Assembly: GCA_023416335.1 (NCBI GenBank) | Contig: JAEZHY010000056.1 | Span: 1 to 8,328 of the forward strand | Reading direction: 5' to 3' | Length of the DNA stretch: 8,328 nucleotides | Source of the DNA: Pseudomonadota bacterium | GTDB taxonomy: Bacteria; Desulfobacterota; Syntrophobacteria; Syntrophobacterales; Syntrophobacteraceae | Part shown: piece after piece, positions 6,534 to 8,328 of the stretch | Position numbering within the stretch: the stretch's first letter is position 1 | Layout of the letters: the number at the start of each line of letters is the position of its first letter | Made by a program: the position numbers and the translations under genes | The notes under the pieces: generated by a model | The model's input: the letters and a program-made list of their open reading frames with translations, nothing else | What the model was told of the DNA's origin: nothing | Databases searched by the model: none

Positions 6534-7073
6534 ATGACGGAGCCAAAAGTACGGGCCACAACGGTAATTGTTATCCGGAGAAACGGCCAGGTTGTCATGG
6601 CGGGCGACGGGCAGGTTACGATGGGAGATACCGTCGTAAAACATCAGGCCAAGAAGATCCGCAGACTATATCACAATAAAATCCTTACGGGCTTTGCCGG
6701 CTCCACCGCCGATGCGTTTACGCTGTTCGAACGCCTGGAGGCGAAACTGGAACAGTTCAACGGGAACCTCAAGCGCGCTGCGGTTGAACTGGCCAAGGAC
6801 TGGCGTATGGACCGGGCCCTGCGCAGGCTCGAAGCGCTGCTCCTTGCCGCCGACGTCAATGACTCTTTTATTCTGAGCGGTACCGGAGATGTCATAGAAC
6901 CGGATGACGGCTTTGCCGCAGTGGGTTCCGGCGCGCCGTACGCGCTTGCGGCCGCACGGGCACTCGGGCGCAATACGGATCTGCCGGCCCGGAAAATTGC
7001 GGAAGAGGCAATGGAAATTGCCGCGTCCATCTGTATTTATACAAACAAAGAATTCGTTATCGAGGAGCTTTGA
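6534..7073 (+). CDS. hslV: ATP-dependent protease subunit HslV (ClpQ), threonine peptidase
   Basis: This 179-residue protein is the peptidase of the HslVU (ClpQY) protease, a double hexameric ring in the cytoplasm that degrades unfolded or regulatory proteins fed in by HslU. The mature enzyme should begin at Thr9 ([10 protein letters not shown]), after loss of an 8-residue propeptide (MTEPKVRA); Thr9 is the N-terminal nucleophile. The conserved active-site region follows: AGDGQVT with Asp25, and the KK pair at 40-41, with Lys41 matching the catalytic Lys33 of mature E. coli HslV. Further family blocks are [52 protein letters not shown] and CIYTN near the end. The length matches bacterial HslV. 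The ATG at 6534 has a GGGAG about 13 bases upstream, a rather long spacing. It lies 105 bases after xerC and 5 bases before hslU, and probably shares a transcript with hslU. I saw no clear heat-shock promoter in the 105-base gap. Confidence 0.97.
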   Translation: MTEPKVRATTVIVIRRNGQVVMAGDGQVTMGDTVVKHQAKKIRRLYHNKILTGFAGSTADAFTLFERLEAKLEQFNGNLKRAAVELAKDWRMDRALRRLEALLLAADVNDSFILSGTGDVIEPDDGFAAVGSGAPYALAAARALGRNTDLPARKIAEEAMEIAASICIYTNKEFVIEEL

Positions 7074-7078
7074 TAGAG

Positions 7079-8328
7079 ATGCAACAACCCCTTACACCGG
7101 CTGAAATCGTCCTTGAGCTGGACAAGTACATAATAGGCCAGAAAGACGCCAAGCGTATGGTGGCCATCGCCCTCCGCAACAGGTGGAGGCGGCAGCAGGT
7201 GCCAGAGCATCTCAGGGACGAAATAGCGCCCAAGAACATCATCATGATCGGACCGACCGGCGTCGGCAAGACCGAGATCGCCCGCCGGCTTGCCCGGCTT
7301 GCGCAGTCGCCTTTCCTCAAAATCGAGGCGAGCAAGTTCACCGAGGTCGGGTATGTCGGGCGCGACGTCGAATCGATGATCCGCGACCTTACGGAACTTG
7401 CGGTCAGCATGGTCCGAAACGAAGAAATGGAAAACGTCAAGATCAAGGCCGAAGAGATCGCGGAGGAGAAGCTGCTCGACATCCTGCTTCCTCCGAAAAG
7501 ACCCGGTCCGGAAGTGCGGGAACATCCGTTTCCCAATAATGAAGACGATCATGCGTTGATTGTCGCGAAAGAGGAAGCCGACCAGGCCGATTCGACGCGC
7601 GAGAAGCTCCGTAAGCTCCTGAAAAAGGGAGCGCTTGACGACCGCTACGTCGAACTGGACGTGCCGGATCGCAACTTCCCCATGATCGAGATTTTCGCCG
7701 GGGCCGGCATGGAGGAGATGGACTACAATCTTCGTGACATGCTCGGTTCGATGCTTCCCAAGCGCACCAAGAGGCGCAAAGTCAAAATACCGGAAGCCCG
7801 CGAGATTCTCATACAGGAAGAGTCTCAGCGCCTTATCGACATGGACAAGGTGATCAAGCTCGCAATCGAGCGCGCCGAACATTCGGGGATCATCTTCCTT
7901 GACGAAATCGACAAGATCGCCGGTCGGGAAGGCGGCGGCAGGGGGCCGGACGTTTCGAGAGAAGGCGTTCAGCGGGACCTTCTTCCGATCGTGGAAGGTT
8001 CGACGGTTACCACGAAATACGGAATGGTTAAAACCGATCATATCCTGTTCATCGCTTCGGGCGCGTTCCATATTTCGAAGCCTTCCGATCTCATTCCGGA
8101 ACTCCAGGGCAGGTTTCCGATCCGCGTCGAACTGACCTCGCTGTCCAGGGATGATTTCATCCGCATCCTGAAAGAGCCCGAAAACGCTCTTATCGTCCAG
8201 TACAAATCGTTGCTTGCCACCGAGGAGGTGGAACTCATCTTCGAGGACGACGCGATAGAAGAAATTGCCGAAATAGCGTACCAGGTCAATTCCAGGACGG
8301 AAAATATCGGAGCCAGGCGGCTGCACAC
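7079..8328 (+). CDS. hslU: ATP-dependent protease ATPase subunit HslU (ClpY), C-terminus cut by the window
   Basis: This frame is open from the ATG at 7079 to the window end, giving 416 complete codons; HslU is usually about 440-460 residues, so only some 30-45 are missing. It is the AAA+ unfoldase that recognises substrates and threads them into HslV. Motifs seen: an N-terminal [15 protein letters not shown] block, Walker A GPTGVGKT (58-65), the pore loop GYVG (91-94), the inserted I domain (about 110-240, highly charged), Walker B IIFLDEID (271-278), sensor 1 region ILFIASGAF (322-330), the arginine finger in ELQGRFPIR (Arg345), and sensor 2 GARR (411-414) just before the edge. Nothing is broken in the visible part. 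GAGGAG at 7062-7067, inside the end of hslV, can serve as ribosome binding site, so the two genes are closely coupled and stoichiometric production is expected. Confidence 0.98.
   Translation, partial: MQQPLTPAEIVLELDKYIIGQKDAKRMVAIALRNRWRRQQVPEHLRDEIAPKNIIMIGPTGVGKTEIARRLARLAQSPFLKIEASKFTEVGYVGRDVESMIRDLTELAVSMVRNEEMENVKIKAEEIAEEKLLDILLPPKRPGPEVREHPFPNNEDDHALIVAKEEADQADSTREKLRKLLKKGALDDRYVELDVPDRNFPMIEIFAGAGMEEMDYNLRDMLGSMLPKRTKRRKVKIPEAREILIQEESQRLIDMDKVIKLAIERAEHSGIIFLDEIDKIAGREGGGRGPDVSREGVQRDLLPIVEGSTVTTKYGMVKTDHILFIASGAFHISKPSDLIPELQGRFPIRVELTSLSRDDFIRILKEPENALIVQYKSLLATEEVELIFEDDAIEEIAEIAYQVNSRTENIGARRLH

Noticed and set aside
7037..8326. 429-residue minus-strand open frame opposite hslU
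   Set aside because: The opposite strand encodes HslU with all AAA+ motifs intact; this frame is an antisense shadow caused by codon bias.

Overview
The window is ordinary bacterial chromosome. It carries seven protein genes, of which the two at the edges are cut by the window, and three non-coding stretches longer than 300 bases. The gene set suggests a Gram-negative, probably deltaproteobacterial organism (Desulfobacterota or Myxococcota sense, possibly Syntrophobacter-like). Pointers are a twin DUF4388 (PATAN) protein with a helical C-terminal region that I remember from that group, an EF-G-like paralogue whose G3 box reads DTPGDFNF, an exported haem c protein, and the xerC-hslV-hslU order. 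This taxonomic call is inference from protein style, not from a search.

Left half, all on the minus strand. Bases 1-444 hold the N-terminal part of a secreted c-type cytochrome. Bases 445-787 are non-coding and contain a plausible terminator for the next gene. At 788-1297 lies a MogA/MoaB-type molybdenum cofactor protein. It is preceded, only 11 bases away, by a 362-residue twin DUF4388 protein (1309-2397), and these two are probably one transcript. After a 313-base gap with a strong hairpin comes a 696-residue EF-G-like translation GTPase (2711-4801).

Centre. The divergent 682-base spacer (4802-5483) separates the EF-G-like gene from the plus-strand genes. It holds candidate promoters for both sides, a dispersed direct repeat, and a 154-base nested inverted repeat (5247-5400) made of two related, oppositely oriented units. 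This repeat resembles a REP/BIME-like or MITE-like element.

Right half, plus strand: xerC (5484-6428), hslV (6534-7073) and hslU (7079 to beyond the window). XerC resolves chromosome dimers with a partner recombinase. HslV is the threonine peptidase and HslU the AAA+ unfoldase of one ATP-dependent protease, and their genes are 5 bases apart. The same xerC/codV-hslV-hslU order is known from Bacillus.

I see no tRNA, rRNA, CRISPR array, transposase gene or defence system. The points most worth a second look are the 154-base inverted repeat, the altered G-box residues of the EF-G-like protein, and the pairing of the DUF4388 protein with the mog gene. I found no convincing undescribed system.
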